Below are positions 32,819-40,651 of a stretch of DNA of 64,000 nt, one piece after another. This stretch comes from Deltaproteobacteria bacterium (GTDB taxonomy: Bacteria; Desulfobacterota; Syntrophorhabdia; Syntrophorhabdales; Syntrophorhabdaceae), in the NCBI GenBank assembly GCA_022711595.1, contig JAKLET010000009.1, positions 1 to 64,000 of the forward strand, in the 5' to 3' direction. Position numbers and translations under genes: made by a program. Within the stretch, counting starts at the first letter, position 1. The number at the start of each line of letters is the position of its first letter. The notes beneath the pieces are model-generated. The model was given only the letters and a program-made list of their open reading frames with translations, did no database searches and was not told where the DNA came from.

Positions 32819-34048
32819 TCAACTTCTCGAAGCAGACAAAAGCTTTTCCAGCGTTTCATGAACGGCAACAGCAAAATCCGGATCGTTGATGTTGTACGGG
32901 AATACGCGTAACGGTATTTTGGGTGAAAGCTTTTTCTCCATGATCTCTATAAATACCTTGACGGCCTTTGGATCGTAAAAGGGCCCGCCGGCCCGGTCCC
33001 AGACAGAGAACCCGCCTGAGGGAACGAGGACGGCCGCCGGCCCCTTTGCCTTGCTGCAAAATTTCACCAGTAAGCGGGCAATTGCCGCAACCTCCTCTTT
33101 TCTTGTTCTTATGGTGGTGATGGCGGCGTTATGGATGTGATAGCGGCGGCGCGGAAAGCGCTGACGGGCGCTTTTGAGGGGACCCGTCACCAGGAAATCG
33201 ATATTGCCGGGGACAATGATCGTCGGCACTCCCCTGGTGAGCGCGGCTAAGCCGCGCAGAGGGCCTGCGTCATAGTCGCCGCCGAAGCGGTGGTCGGCAA
33301 GTTCGTGGAGCGAAAGGTCGATAACCGCCTCCACCTGCTCATCGCGGATAAATCCCTCCATGGCCTCTCCGCCTGATCCGACCGTATGAAAAACAATAAC
33401 CTCTTTTCCGCTTTTTTCGAGGCTCTTCCGAAGGGCCTGGGCGCAGTGTTCCGTGGTGCCAAGCGTGGAGAGGACAACGGCCGGTTTGCCGGCCGTCCAG
33501 ATCTTACCGGCACCTTTTATCATGCCTGCCATGGCAAGGGCGCCGTTGCGCAGAACCTGCGCGGTGATGCGGTTGATGCCAGAAAGATCGCAGACAGAAT
33601 GGACCATAATGATGTCCTTTGTTCCCACAAAGAATCGAGTGTTGCGGGAGGCCATGGTGGAGATCATGACCTTGGGGAAACCCACGGGAAAGCCGCGCAT
33701 CACACCTGTGCCCAGCGTGGTGCCCATGGACCCGCCGATGCATATGATGCCGTGGATCCTTTTTTCCCTGTACAGCCTTTGGGCACACACGGCCGCGCCA
33801 TTGATCATCACCGCAAGGGCTTCCCCTTCCTGTTCCAGTTTTCTCACCTGTTCAAGGGCCATGCCTCCGGCGCGGGCGACTTCTTTGCGGCCCACGGTCG
33901 CCTCGAAGGGTGATTCCCCCATGATACCGGCGTCGAGGGTAAGGACGGGGACCCCTGTCTCCTTAAAACAGTCCATCAGAAAGAGCGCTTCTTTCCCTTT
34001 TGTGTCCATGGTAGCAACAACAAGAACACTTCTTTTTTCTTTTATCAT
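32819..34048 (-). CDS. Tm-1-like ATP-binding domain protein (UPF0261)
   Basis: This 409-residue protein begins VLVVATMDTKGKEALFL, the Tm-1/UPF0261 N-terminal motif. It has the glycine-rich GGSMGTTLGTGVMRGFP nucleotide-binding segment and a C-terminal half with VLVPSGGFSVWD. Plant Tm-1 binds a viral replicase; bacterial members are of unknown role, often near catabolic genes. ATG 34048 follows a GGGGGG site; the frame runs on to 34186 but that part is not family sequence. It is flanked by direct repeats and sits alone between the integrase scar and fliK. Confidence 0.88.
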   Translation of the reverse strand: MIKEKRSVLVVATMDTKGKEALFLMDCFKETGVPVLTLDAGIMGESPFEATVGRKEVARAGGMALEQVRKLEQEGEALAVMINGAAVCAQRLYREKRIHGIICIGGSMGTTLGTGVMRGFPVGFPKVMISTMASRNTRFFVGTKDIIMVHSVCDLSGINRITAQVLRNGALAMAGMIKGAGKIWTAGKPAVVLSTLGTTEHCAQALRKSLEKSGKEVIVFHTVGSGGEAMEGFIRDEQVEAVIDLSLHELADHRFGGDYDAGPLRGLAALTRGVPTIIVPGNIDFLVTGPLKSARQRFPRRRYHIHNAAITTIRTRKEEVAAIARLLVKFCSKAKGPAAVLVPSGGFSVWDRAGGPFYDPKAVKVFIEIMEKKLSPKIPLRVFPYNINDPDFAVAVHETLEKLLSASRS

Positions 34049-34161
34049 TTGACCCCCCAAGATCTTTTCTCCTTCAGACCGGATACCATAGGTAACATTA
34101 TTCTGCAAGTTGAAGAATTGCCATTGAAGGAAAGAAAAGCAGCGCGCTTGAACTTGATCGC

Positions 34162-34199
34162 ACGAACAAATGGCCCCTCCGTACATAACGGAACCCCCC
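34162..34199. repeat. Right copy of the direct repeat flanking the Tm-1-like gene
   Basis: ACGAACAAATGGCCCC then TCCGTACATAACGGAA. The core TCCGTACATAACGGA is itself an inverted repeat. It pairs with the copy at 32691-32733. Confidence 0.65.
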
Positions 34200-34251
34200 T
34201 CTCTTTTTAACCATACAAACCAGATAAACCAGATAAACCGGTTTTCTCAAC

Positions 34252-34286
34252 TGGGAAATAATTTCCCATTCGTGGAAATAATTTCC
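34252..34286. promoter_or_regulatory. Tandem palindromes upstream of fliK (candidate activator sites)
   Basis: TGGGAAATAATTTCCCA (34252-34268) is a perfect 8-bp-arm palindrome. GGAAATAATTTCC (34274-34286) is a second copy. Their centres are 20 bp apart, about two helical turns. They lie about 75-95 bp before the sigma-54 -24 element, the usual place for an NtrC-type activator. A matching palindrome lies upstream of flgF at 57193. Confidence 0.6.
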
Positions 34287-34353
34287 TTTGAAAAAGGTCC
34301 TCTTTTCAACCCCTCCGTTTTGTAAGTGGTTGATATTATAGACTGTGGCAGAA

Positions 34354-34368
34354 TGGCATGGAATTTGT
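34354..34368 (+). promoter_or_regulatory. Probable sigma-54 promoter of fliK
   Basis: TGGCAT, 5 nt, TTGT; the -24 is good and the -12 has GT in place of GC. The last base is 14 nt before ATG 34382, the same spacing as at flrB and flgF. Confidence 0.55.
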
Positions 34369-34381
34369 TTTATGGGTGGGC

Positions 34382-35815
34382 ATGGAAAAACAAATATTTG
34401 ATTGTCTGATGGCAAATTTAATCGGCATGGGTAAGCAGTTTCTCCCCCGAGGACAGATCGCGCTTTCAGAAGAAGGGCAAAACGCCTTTTTTGACATCCT
34501 TGCAGGGAAGATGGGAGACGCGGAAAACGTGCCTTTCTTTTCCATGCCCGTGGAAAACGCGGTCGACACGGAAACGGGAGTGCCTCAGGAAGAAGCAGGC
34601 GCCGGTCAGGGCCCCGTCGCGGCAAGCCTCGATCCCGGAGATATTTCGCTCCTGGTCGCGTCCCTTCTTTCCGTCCGGGACATTTCATTCGACATTGGCA
34701 AGGCCTTTGAGAACAAGGACGCGGGTGCCCCGGATATCATCGGGTTTTTAAAGAATGTGCTTGAAGTTCTTTCCGACGGCGACCAGATCGAACTGGAAAG
34801 TACCGAAGAGGGGATGGACGTCCTTGCTGCTGCCTTGCCCGAAGAGGGCGAGAGTGATGGTCTCGCGGAACAGGCAAAAGGAAGCGGAAATTTCATGGGA
34901 CAGCTCGCGTCGGTCATCCACCAGTTGAACCGTCTCGCTGCCCGGGGCAATGAGGAAACAACCGGTCAGGCGCAAATGGCCCCCCCTGCTCCCGGGATAG
35001 AGATCCCCGATGCTGCGCGGGAGACAAAAAGGCCTGATCCGGCCCCTCTCGCGGCAGATCAGACGAAAGGGTCCGCACAGACCGCTGTCAGCGAAGGTCA
35101 GGAAGCCCCTGCGTTTGTCGTCGAGATCGTAAAAGCGGCAAAAAGGATCCAGGCCCGGGAGGTATCACCGGTAAAGGACGACCGGTCAGAGGTGTCACCC
35201 CGGATACCAGCCGCGGCAGATGCGGCAGATGCGGCAGAGGCAAAGGACAGCTTTCTGATCAGGCCGGCACGCGCGGATGCCGTTGAGGACAATGCGGAAG
35301 TGCCGAAAAAGGTTGTTATACGGGTACTGGAAACCAATGAGGCAGGCCCCGGTGATGAGAGGGAGGGCCGCATTGCCGCCCATCAGGACCATTCCCGTCA
35401 GAGCGTTCAGAATGCCTCCGAGACAAAGGCATCGGGCAAGAACGATTTCGGTGCCATGATGGTCGACAAGATCGAAAAGATGACGGAGCAGTTTGCCGGC
35501 AAGAATATGAACATGGATATGGTCGTGAGGCTCAAGATAGATGAAAAGGAGACACTCCTCGTTGGCCTCAAGGAAGATGGGGGCAGGATCAACGTTGAAG
35601 TGAGGACGACGAACGAGAACATGATGAATTTCCTCCAGTCTCAGAAGGAGGACATCGCGAAAAATCTCGAGGGAAAGAACATCCACACCTCGATCCATGT
35701 CGATCTGAACCAGGACGGGTCCGGCAGGCGTGACAGAAAAAATGACCATGCTGGCAGGGATGACGACGAACAGGATAAACAGGACTTCAGTGCCTTTGTA
35801 GAAGCATTGTCATAA
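34382..35815 (+). CDS. fliK: Flagellar hook-length control protein FliK
   Basis: This 477-residue protein is acidic and Ala/Glu-rich with low complexity in the middle. The C-terminal Flg_hook domain (about 375-450) has MDMVVRLKIDEKETLLVGLK, INVEVRTTNENMMNFL and LEGKNIHTSIHV. FliK measures hook length and switches the export gate with FlhB. ATG 34382 is chosen because the ATG at 34358 overlaps the promoter element. The message would start about two bases before this ATG. flgD and flgE follow in the same operon. Confidence 0.9.
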   Translation: MEKQIFDCLMANLIGMGKQFLPRGQIALSEEGQNAFFDILAGKMGDAENVPFFSMPVENAVDTETGVPQEEAGAGQGPVAASLDPGDISLLVASLLSVRDISFDIGKAFENKDAGAPDIIGFLKNVLEVLSDGDQIELESTEEGMDVLAAALPEEGESDGLAEQAKGSGNFMGQLASVIHQLNRLAARGNEETTGQAQMAPPAPGIEIPDAARETKRPDPAPLAADQTKGSAQTAVSEGQEAPAFVVEIVKAAKRIQAREVSPVKDDRSEVSPRIPAAADAADAAEAKDSFLIRPARADAVEDNAEVPKKVVIRVLETNEAGPGDEREGRIAAHQDHSRQSVQNASETKASGKNDFGAMMVDKIEKMTEQFAGKNMNMDMVVRLKIDEKETLLVGLKEDGGRINVEVRTTNENMMNFLQSQKEDIAKNLEGKNIHTSIHVDLNQDGSGRRDRKNDHAGRDDDEQDKQDFSAFVEALS

Positions 35816-35824
35816 GGAGGAAAT

Positions 35825-36448
35825 ATGTCGATCACAGGCATTACCAGCACGCTGGACACAACGGGAACGAACGCATCGGAAACAACAGCGACATCATCAA
35901 CAACCAAGCTGCTGGATCCCGATGCCTTCATGAACATGCTTGTGACCCAGCTCAAGTACCAGGACCCGCTGGATCCCATGGAGACGAACGAGTTCATGAA
36001 CCAGCTGGCTCAGCTTACCCAGGTTGAAAGGCTCCAGAACATTTACGATTCCCTTACCGACCTGGAGACGACCATCGAAACAGGCAATCTCCTCGACATG
36101 ATCGGAAAGAAGATCGGTGTCGACGGTACCACGCTTTCGCAGGGCGATGAGATACTGATAACGCCCTCGGCCGATTACGATAAGGTGGTGCTGACGATCA
36201 CGAACGTAAGCGACGGCACCACATCTGAAGTGACCCTTAACAAGGGCGACGCCCTCACGTATACAAATGAGGCCGCCGGTGATGTGACCGTGACGGCCTA
36301 TGCCAAAAAGGACGGGTCCGTCGTGAATTGTACAACGAGTCTTTATCGTATCGTCCGCGGGGTCACAAGCGGCAGCGGCAGCGTGTATCTTCTGGCAGGC
36401 AACGGGGACAAGTATGCTGCAACCGATATCACAGTAATAAAGAATTAA
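35825..36448 (+). CDS. flgD: Flagellar hook-cap protein FlgD
   Basis: This 207-residue protein has the conserved N-terminal motif LDPDAFMNMLVTQLKYQDPL and NEFMNQLAQLTQVERLQN. A C-terminal FlgD Ig/tudor-like part (IGKKIGVDGTTLSQGDE onward) follows. It forms the temporary cap on which the hook subunit FlgE assembles. AAGGAGGAAAT precedes the ATG, 9 nt after fliK. Confidence 0.96.
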   Translation: MSITGITSTLDTTGTNASETTATSSTTKLLDPDAFMNMLVTQLKYQDPLDPMETNEFMNQLAQLTQVERLQNIYDSLTDLETTIETGNLLDMIGKKIGVDGTTLSQGDEILITPSADYDKVVLTITNVSDGTTSEVTLNKGDALTYTNEAAGDVTVTAYAKKDGSVVNCTTSLYRIVRGVTSGSGSVYLLAGNGDKYAATDITVIKN

Positions 36449-36464
36449 CGGGAGGTAACACACC

Positions 36465-38054
36465 ATGTTAAGTTCATTTTTTTCAGGGATCAGCGGCCTC
36501 ATGGCAAACAGCTCTTCCATCAACGTAGTCGGCAACAATATCGCCAACGTGAACACCGTGGGTTTCAAGGGGAGCAGGGCGAGCTTCGAGGACGTTCTGT
36601 ACCAGTCCATCAACGGGACATCCGGCACAAGTCAGGTCGGCCGCGGCACGGCGCTCAGTTCTGTCGACACGTCCTTCGGCCAGGGCAGCTTTGAGAGCAC
36701 CACGGAATCGACAGACCTGGCAATAGGCGGCAAGGGGTTTTTCATCGTGCGCAACGCCGAGAATGAGACCAATTATTACACAAGGGCCGGCCAGTTCCGG
36801 TTTGACAGCGACGGTTATATGACGAATCCTGCCGGGGAGATCCTGCAGGGAAGGGAGATAGACAGGATAACCAACGCTCCCTTTGGTGTTGATACGGACA
36901 TCATCATTTCCCAGGCACCCAGCGAACCAAGGGCCACAGAATTGATCGGCATGAATGTCAACCTCCAGTCTGACAGCCCCGTTGCGGGAACCCTGGGAAA
37001 CCTCAGCGGTGTCGCCAACGGATCGGTTAACAGTGTAACACTCAGCGACGGTAAATACCCGAGGGCCGGGACCTATACGCTCACATACAACGCGGCGACG
37101 GGCGTAACGATCACGGCGGCCCTTGTCAATCCGGACGGCAGCGCAGCGGGAGCCGCGACCTACGGGCCGGTCGCCGTTGCTGCGGGTACCACCTATACCA
37201 ATTTGGGCGGTTCGGGACTGGATATAACAACCGATGCCGCTCTCACGGACGGAGCTTCCAGGACCATAACCTTTTCGGGATTCTCCTCCGACTATGTGAG
37301 CGCCACGGTCAACCCGTCGACCACCTCGAATTACTCATCATCGATCACCGCGTACGACTCTCTCGGGCAGCCCCACGTTGTGACGGTCTATTTCCGCAAG
37401 GCCTATGAGACGACGACGCCCCAGACAAGCGTGTGGGAATGGATGGCCCACCTTGACGCAGCCGATTCCGCGACAGGCGTGAACGACCTTGCCGGTTGGG
37501 GGACCCTGACGTTCAATAACAACGGCGCCCTGACAACCGGCGGAGGTGCCACGAGCGTTTCATTCGACTTCTCCCAGGGAGCCAATCCGGCCCAGGCGAT
37601 CGACCTGGTTTTCGGTTCAGGCTCCGGCGGGGGGACAACTACCCAGTACCCCATCGCCTCGACGACGAACTTCCAGACACAGGACGGCTACCCCCCCGGT
37701 GTTCTCCAGAACGTGACGGTAAGCGGGGAAGGCGTGATCTCGGGCCACTATTCAAACGGGCAGATCCTGAACCTTTACCAGATAACGCTCGCCAACTTCA
37801 ACAATCCAAACGGGTTGAGAAAGGAAGGGAGCAATCTCTATTCGGAAACCATAGAGTCCGGCGTTGCCTACACGAATGCGCCCGGTGAGGGCGGTCTCGG
37901 CAAGATAAGCGCCAACTCCCTGGAGCAGTCCAACGTGGACCTTGCAACAGAATTCGTCAAAATGATCATCGCCCAGAGAGGCTACCAGGCAAACGCCAGG
38001 GTGATCACCACAACCGACGAGGTCCTGGCGGAACTCATGAACATAAAGAGGTAA
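36465..38054 (+). CDS. flgE: Flagellar hook protein FlgE
   Basis: This 529-residue protein has N-terminal rod/hook signature SFFSGISGLMANSSSINVVG and NNIANVNTVGFKGSRASFED. The variable central domain (about 160-400) is Ser/Thr/Gly-rich. The C-terminal helix reads LEQSNVDLATEFVKMIIAQR. It builds the universal joint between rod and filament. The longer central region compared with E. coli (402 residues) is common. A strong terminator follows. Confidence 0.96.
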   Translation: MLSSFFSGISGLMANSSSINVVGNNIANVNTVGFKGSRASFEDVLYQSINGTSGTSQVGRGTALSSVDTSFGQGSFESTTESTDLAIGGKGFFIVRNAENETNYYTRAGQFRFDSDGYMTNPAGEILQGREIDRITNAPFGVDTDIIISQAPSEPRATELIGMNVNLQSDSPVAGTLGNLSGVANGSVNSVTLSDGKYPRAGTYTLTYNAATGVTITAALVNPDGSAAGAATYGPVAVAAGTTYTNLGGSGLDITTDAALTDGASRTITFSGFSSDYVSATVNPSTTSNYSSSITAYDSLGQPHVVTVYFRKAYETTTPQTSVWEWMAHLDAADSATGVNDLAGWGTLTFNNNGALTTGGGATSVSFDFSQGANPAQAIDLVFGSGSGGGTTTQYPIASTTNFQTQDGYPPGVLQNVTVSGEGVISGHYSNGQILNLYQITLANFNNPNGLRKEGSNLYSETIESGVAYTNAPGEGGLGKISANSLEQSNVDLATEFVKMIIAQRGYQANARVITTTDEVLAELMNIKR

Positions 38055-38066
38055 GAAGTGCGAAAA

Positions 38067-38101
38067 TAAAAAAGGGGCCGGGAAAACCGGCCCTTTTTTT
38101 A
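38067..38101 (+). terminator. Intrinsic terminator after flgE
   Basis: AAAAAGGGGCCGG and CCGGCCCTTTTTTT form a GC-rich stem with a 5-nt loop and T run, 13 nt after the flgE stop. It ends the fliK-flgD-flgE operon. Confidence 0.92.
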
Positions 38102-38107
38102 TTTTCG

Positions 38108-38170
38108 GGGTTATGGGTTATGGGTTATGGGTTATGGGTTATGGGTTATGGGTTATGGGTTATGGGTTAT
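38108..38170 (+). repeat. Nine perfect tandem GGGTTAT heptamers
   Basis: Nine identical 7-bp units run without interruption and end in a G7 tract. They lie between the flgE terminator and the fliL promoter. Reading frames across this tract (Met-Gly-Tyr-Gly repeats) have no other coding features and are not taken as genes. Confidence 0.95.
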
Positions 38171-38336
38171 GGGGGGGACTGTCAACCCGATGACGCGGGA
38201 AACCTTCCGGACGAGTTTAACGAGGTCTGCAAGAAGGTTTGGAATGCCCGCAGCGAAGGTTTCTCTCTCCATCTCCATTATCATCTAACCCCTTGTAATG
38301 AAAAGTAAATGAGATATGAAGATTGGTAATTATCTT

Positions 38337-38372
38337 TTTATCCATCACCCATCACCTGTAACCCATCACCCG
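38337..38372. repeat. Family A repeat, reverse arm, before fliL
   Basis: ATCCATCACCCATCACCTG then TAACCCATCACCCG is the reverse complement of the GGGTTATGGGTGATGG words and can pair with the heptamer tract at 38108. It ends 10 nt before the sigma-54 promoter. Confidence 0.6.
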
Positions 38373-38382
38373 TTTTTCCATT

Positions 38383-38397
38383 TGGCACACTTATTGC
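38383..38397 (+). promoter_or_regulatory. Sigma-54 promoter of fliL
   Basis: TGGCAC, 5 nt, TTGC is a perfect -24/-12 match. Transcription should start near 38409, 16 nt before ATG 38425, leaving room for AGGAGGA. Confidence 0.9.
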
Positions 38398-38424
38398 TTC
38401 CTACCTCCCGCAGGAGGACCTTAA

Positions 38425-38997
38425 ATGGCAAGGGAAAAAGCAGACCGCGAAGAAAAGGAAGAAACCAGGAAACAGGGACCCGTGGAAAAGGGACAGGGAC
38501 AGGGACAGCCGGAACTGGAGGAACCTGTCAAAAAGAAGGGTAAATTCAAACTTATCCTCATTATCATACTGGTTCTTATTGTCGGAGGCGGTGCCGGAGG
38601 TTACTTCGTGTTCGGTAAGAAGCTCATGGCAAAATATATGGGAAAGCATACTGAAGAGGAGCCAAAACAGGAAGCGGCCCAGAAAAAAGAGCTTGTCGGA
38701 CCTATCCTACAATTGGAGCCTTTTGTCTTTAACCTCACCGGAAACCAGGCAAAGTACGCAAAGGTGACACTTGGCATAGAGGTGAAAGACCCGAAGGTCA
38801 TGGAAGAAACAAAAAAGATGGTCCCCGTGATCCGCGACAAGATCCTTTTTATTTTCGGCACCAAGGCGCCTGAAGTTCTCATGGATGTCAACCAGCGAGA
38901 GGCGATCAAAAAAGAGGTCCACGCAAGCCTGAAGGTACTTTTCAAGGATGGTGAGGAACTTAAAGGCGTGTATATCACTGATATCATAATCCAGTGA
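38425..38997 (+). CDS. fliL: Flagellar basal body-associated protein FliL
   Basis: This 190-residue protein has a Lys/Glu-rich cytoplasmic N-terminus (about 45 residues, longer than usual), one membrane helix (about 46-66) and a periplasmic FliL domain (LEPFVFNLTGNQAKYAKVTL to the C-terminal VYITDIIIQ). FliL rings surround the stator and support torque. AGGAGGACC precedes the ATG. It opens a continuous run of genes to fliA. Confidence 0.95.
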   Translation: MAREKADREEKEETRKQGPVEKGQGQGQPELEEPVKKKGKFKLILIIILVLIVGGGAGGYFVFGKKLMAKYMGKHTEEEPKQEAAQKKELVGPILQLEPFVFNLTGNQAKYAKVTLGIEVKDPKVMEETKKMVPVIRDKILFIFGTKAPEVLMDVNQREAIKKEVHASLKVLFKDGEELKGVYITDIIIQ

Positions 38998-39001
38998 GGT
39001 A

Positions 39002-39988
39002 ATGATGGAACAGGTTCTTTCACAGGCTGAAATAGACGCGCTGCTCGGCGGGATATCGGAAGGGGATATCCAGACAGAAGCACCGCCCGAAGAGGTGCAG
39101 CCTGAAGTACAAAGAGAGGTGGCAGATTTTGATTTCATTCGCTTCACAAAGGGAAAGAAAGAGAGGCTGCCAGCCCTCGAGTTCATATATGACAGGTTCT
39201 CGAAGTCTTTCCGGTCGGCCCTTTCCCTGTTCATGGAAAGGGAGGTAGAGGTCGGCCCGGCGCCTATTCAGTACATTGAGTACAGCGAATTCATAAAGAC
39301 CCTCCCCCTGCCGACGAACATGAACATTGTCGTGACGGAGAACCTCAACGGGTTCTTTATAGTGATCTTCGATGCGAAGCTGATCTTTTCAGTCCTGGAG
39401 ACGGTTTTCGGGAGTTCCACTATATCGGCCCCCAGGATCGAGGGAAGGGAGTTCACCAAGATCGAGTTCAACGTGATCAAGAAACTCATAGACCTTGTTT
39501 CCGTGGAGATGGAAAAGGCCTGGGAGCCTGTATACAAGATACACTGCAAATATTCACGGTCGGAGATAAACCCCAATTATATCACAATGGTAGCCACTGA
39601 AGAAACCGTGAGTCTCAATGAGTTCTCCATCGAGATAGGGGACATAACGAGCTGGATGAAAATATGCATGCCCTATGGCGTCCTCGACAGCATAAAGGGC
39701 TATCTTATCTCGACGCCTTCACGGGAAGACATGGAGATGCGTGAAAGATGGTTCGCAAGCATGCGGCAGCAGATAATGGAAGTGCCGATAGAGGCGCGGG
39801 CTGTTCTGGGGAGAAAGAAGATGTCCCTCCAGGAATTTGCGAAACTGGGCATTGACAACGTGATCATGGTCGATCGTTACGTCAATGACGCCATTGACAT
39901 CGAGATCCATAAAAAAACGAAGTTCCGGGGCAAAATGGGCATTTTCAAAGGCAGCAAGGCGGTAAAGATCGAGGAGATCGTTCAGTGA
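39002..39988 (+). CDS. fliM: Flagellar motor switch protein FliM
   Basis: This 328-residue protein begins with LSQAEIDALL, the motif that binds phospho-CheY. A CheC-like middle domain and a C-terminal SpoA domain (RAVLGRKKMSLQEFAKLG) follow. FliM sets rotation direction. The two ATGs at 39002 and 39005 are equally possible; GAGGT precedes them. A hairpin lies between it and fliN. Confidence 0.95.
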   Translation: MMEQVLSQAEIDALLGGISEGDIQTEAPPEEVQPEVQREVADFDFIRFTKGKKERLPALEFIYDRFSKSFRSALSLFMEREVEVGPAPIQYIEYSEFIKTLPLPTNMNIVVTENLNGFFIVIFDAKLIFSVLETVFGSSTISAPRIEGREFTKIEFNVIKKLIDLVSVEMEKAWEPVYKIHCKYSRSEINPNYITMVATEETVSLNEFSIEIGDITSWMKICMPYGVLDSIKGYLISTPSREDMEMRERWFASMRQQIMEVPIEARAVLGRKKMSLQEFAKLGIDNVIMVDRYVNDAIDIEIHKKTKFRGKMGIFKGSKAVKIEEIVQ

Positions 39989-40008
39989 TTAAGCTTTGGA
40001 ACGATCTG

Positions 40009-40038
40009 TATCCGGCCCTGCCGGCACCGTGCCGGATA
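40009..40038 (+). repeat. Hairpin between fliM and fliN
   Basis: TATCCGGC and GCCGGATA form a perfect 8-bp stem, with an inner CCGGCAC/GTGCCGG alternative. No T run follows, so it may tune mRNA stability or fliN translation, not termination. Confidence 0.5.
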
Positions 40039-40055
40039 GGGACCATGGAGGAAAA

Positions 40056-40376
40056 ATGGAAGAACTTTTAAACGAAACACCAGGTCCGGTCGCGAACGAA
40101 TCGGCAAAAAGATTCGAGATGAACATTGACAGTCTTCTGGACATCTCGGTGGAGATCTCGGTTGAGATTGGCCGGACAAAGCTTACCATCGGGGAGCTCC
40201 TCGCCCTCACGAAAGGCTCAATAGTGGAGCTCAACAAGATAGCGGGCGAATCTATCGATATCTACGTCAACGACAAGCTTCTCGGCAAGGGTGAGATCGT
40301 TCTTGTCAATGAGAGGCTCGGAGTGAGGGTAATGGAAATACTCACACCCAAGGAACGCGTCCAGGAGCTTGGTTGA
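40056..40376 (+). CDS. fliN: Flagellar motor switch protein FliN
   Basis: This 106-residue protein has the SpoA domain with LLDISVEISVEIGRTKLTIG, LTKGSIVELNKIAGESIDIY and NERLGVRVMEILTPKERV. It forms the lower C-ring with FliM. ATG 40056 is chosen because GGAGG lies five bases before it; the open frame to 39996 includes hairpin sequence. Its stop overlaps the fliO start. Confidence 0.95.
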   Translation: MEELLNETPGPVANESAKRFEMNIDSLLDISVEISVEIGRTKLTIGELLALTKGSIVELNKIAGESIDIYVNDKLLGKGEIVLVNERLGVRVMEILTPKERVQELG

Positions 40377-40651
40377 TGGATACCTATCTGGGCATAGTGA
40401 AGGTCATTTTGATCATGGCCGGCATGATCGCCGGTATCTACCTGCTGAGCAGATACGCCGGCAAACTGAATCTCAAATTCAAGCCCAAAGGGGCGGAAAG
40501 CTACGGTTTGAAGAAAGTCGATACTGTCTATCTCGGGTACAAGAAGTTCATCTCCGTGGTCGAGGTCAAGGACCATGTCCTTGTCATAGGGGCGGGAGAA
40601 AAAGAGATATCTCTTCTTGCAAGGTGGCGGAAAAAGGGTGATATCGAATGA
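40376..40651 (+). CDS. fliO: Flagellar export apparatus protein FliO
   Basis: This 91-residue protein has one N-terminal membrane helix (YLGIVKVILIMAGMIAGIYLL region) and a basic cytoplasmic domain with KKVDTVYLGYKKFISVVEV and VLVIGAGEKEISLLARW, as in FliO. It helps assemble the FliPQR export gate. The ATG shares its A with the fliN TGA (TGATG), and the end overlaps fliP by 4 nt. Confidence 0.9.
   Translation: MDTYLGIVKVILIMAGMIAGIYLLSRYAGKLNLKFKPKGAESYGLKKVDTVYLGYKKFISVVEVKDHVLVIGAGEKEISLLARWRKKGDIE

Noticed and set aside
32484-32822. A 112-codon minus-strand frame in the GC-rich segment
   Set aside because: No domain, no ribosome binding site, and it overlaps the inverted and direct repeats; it looks like a chance frame in structured DNA.
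34358-34381. Earlier ATG for fliK
   Set aside because: It overlaps the -24 element of the sigma-54 promoter, so it would not be transcribed; ATG 34382 fits better.
38120-38308. Frame encoding Met-Gly-Tyr-Gly repeats before fliL
   Set aside because: It is a translation of the GGGTTAT microsatellite and has no start signal or conserved sequence.
38108-38372. Possible CRISPR array or origin-like repeats
   Set aside because: Units are contiguous 7-mers without spacers, and no cas genes or DnaA boxes were seen.
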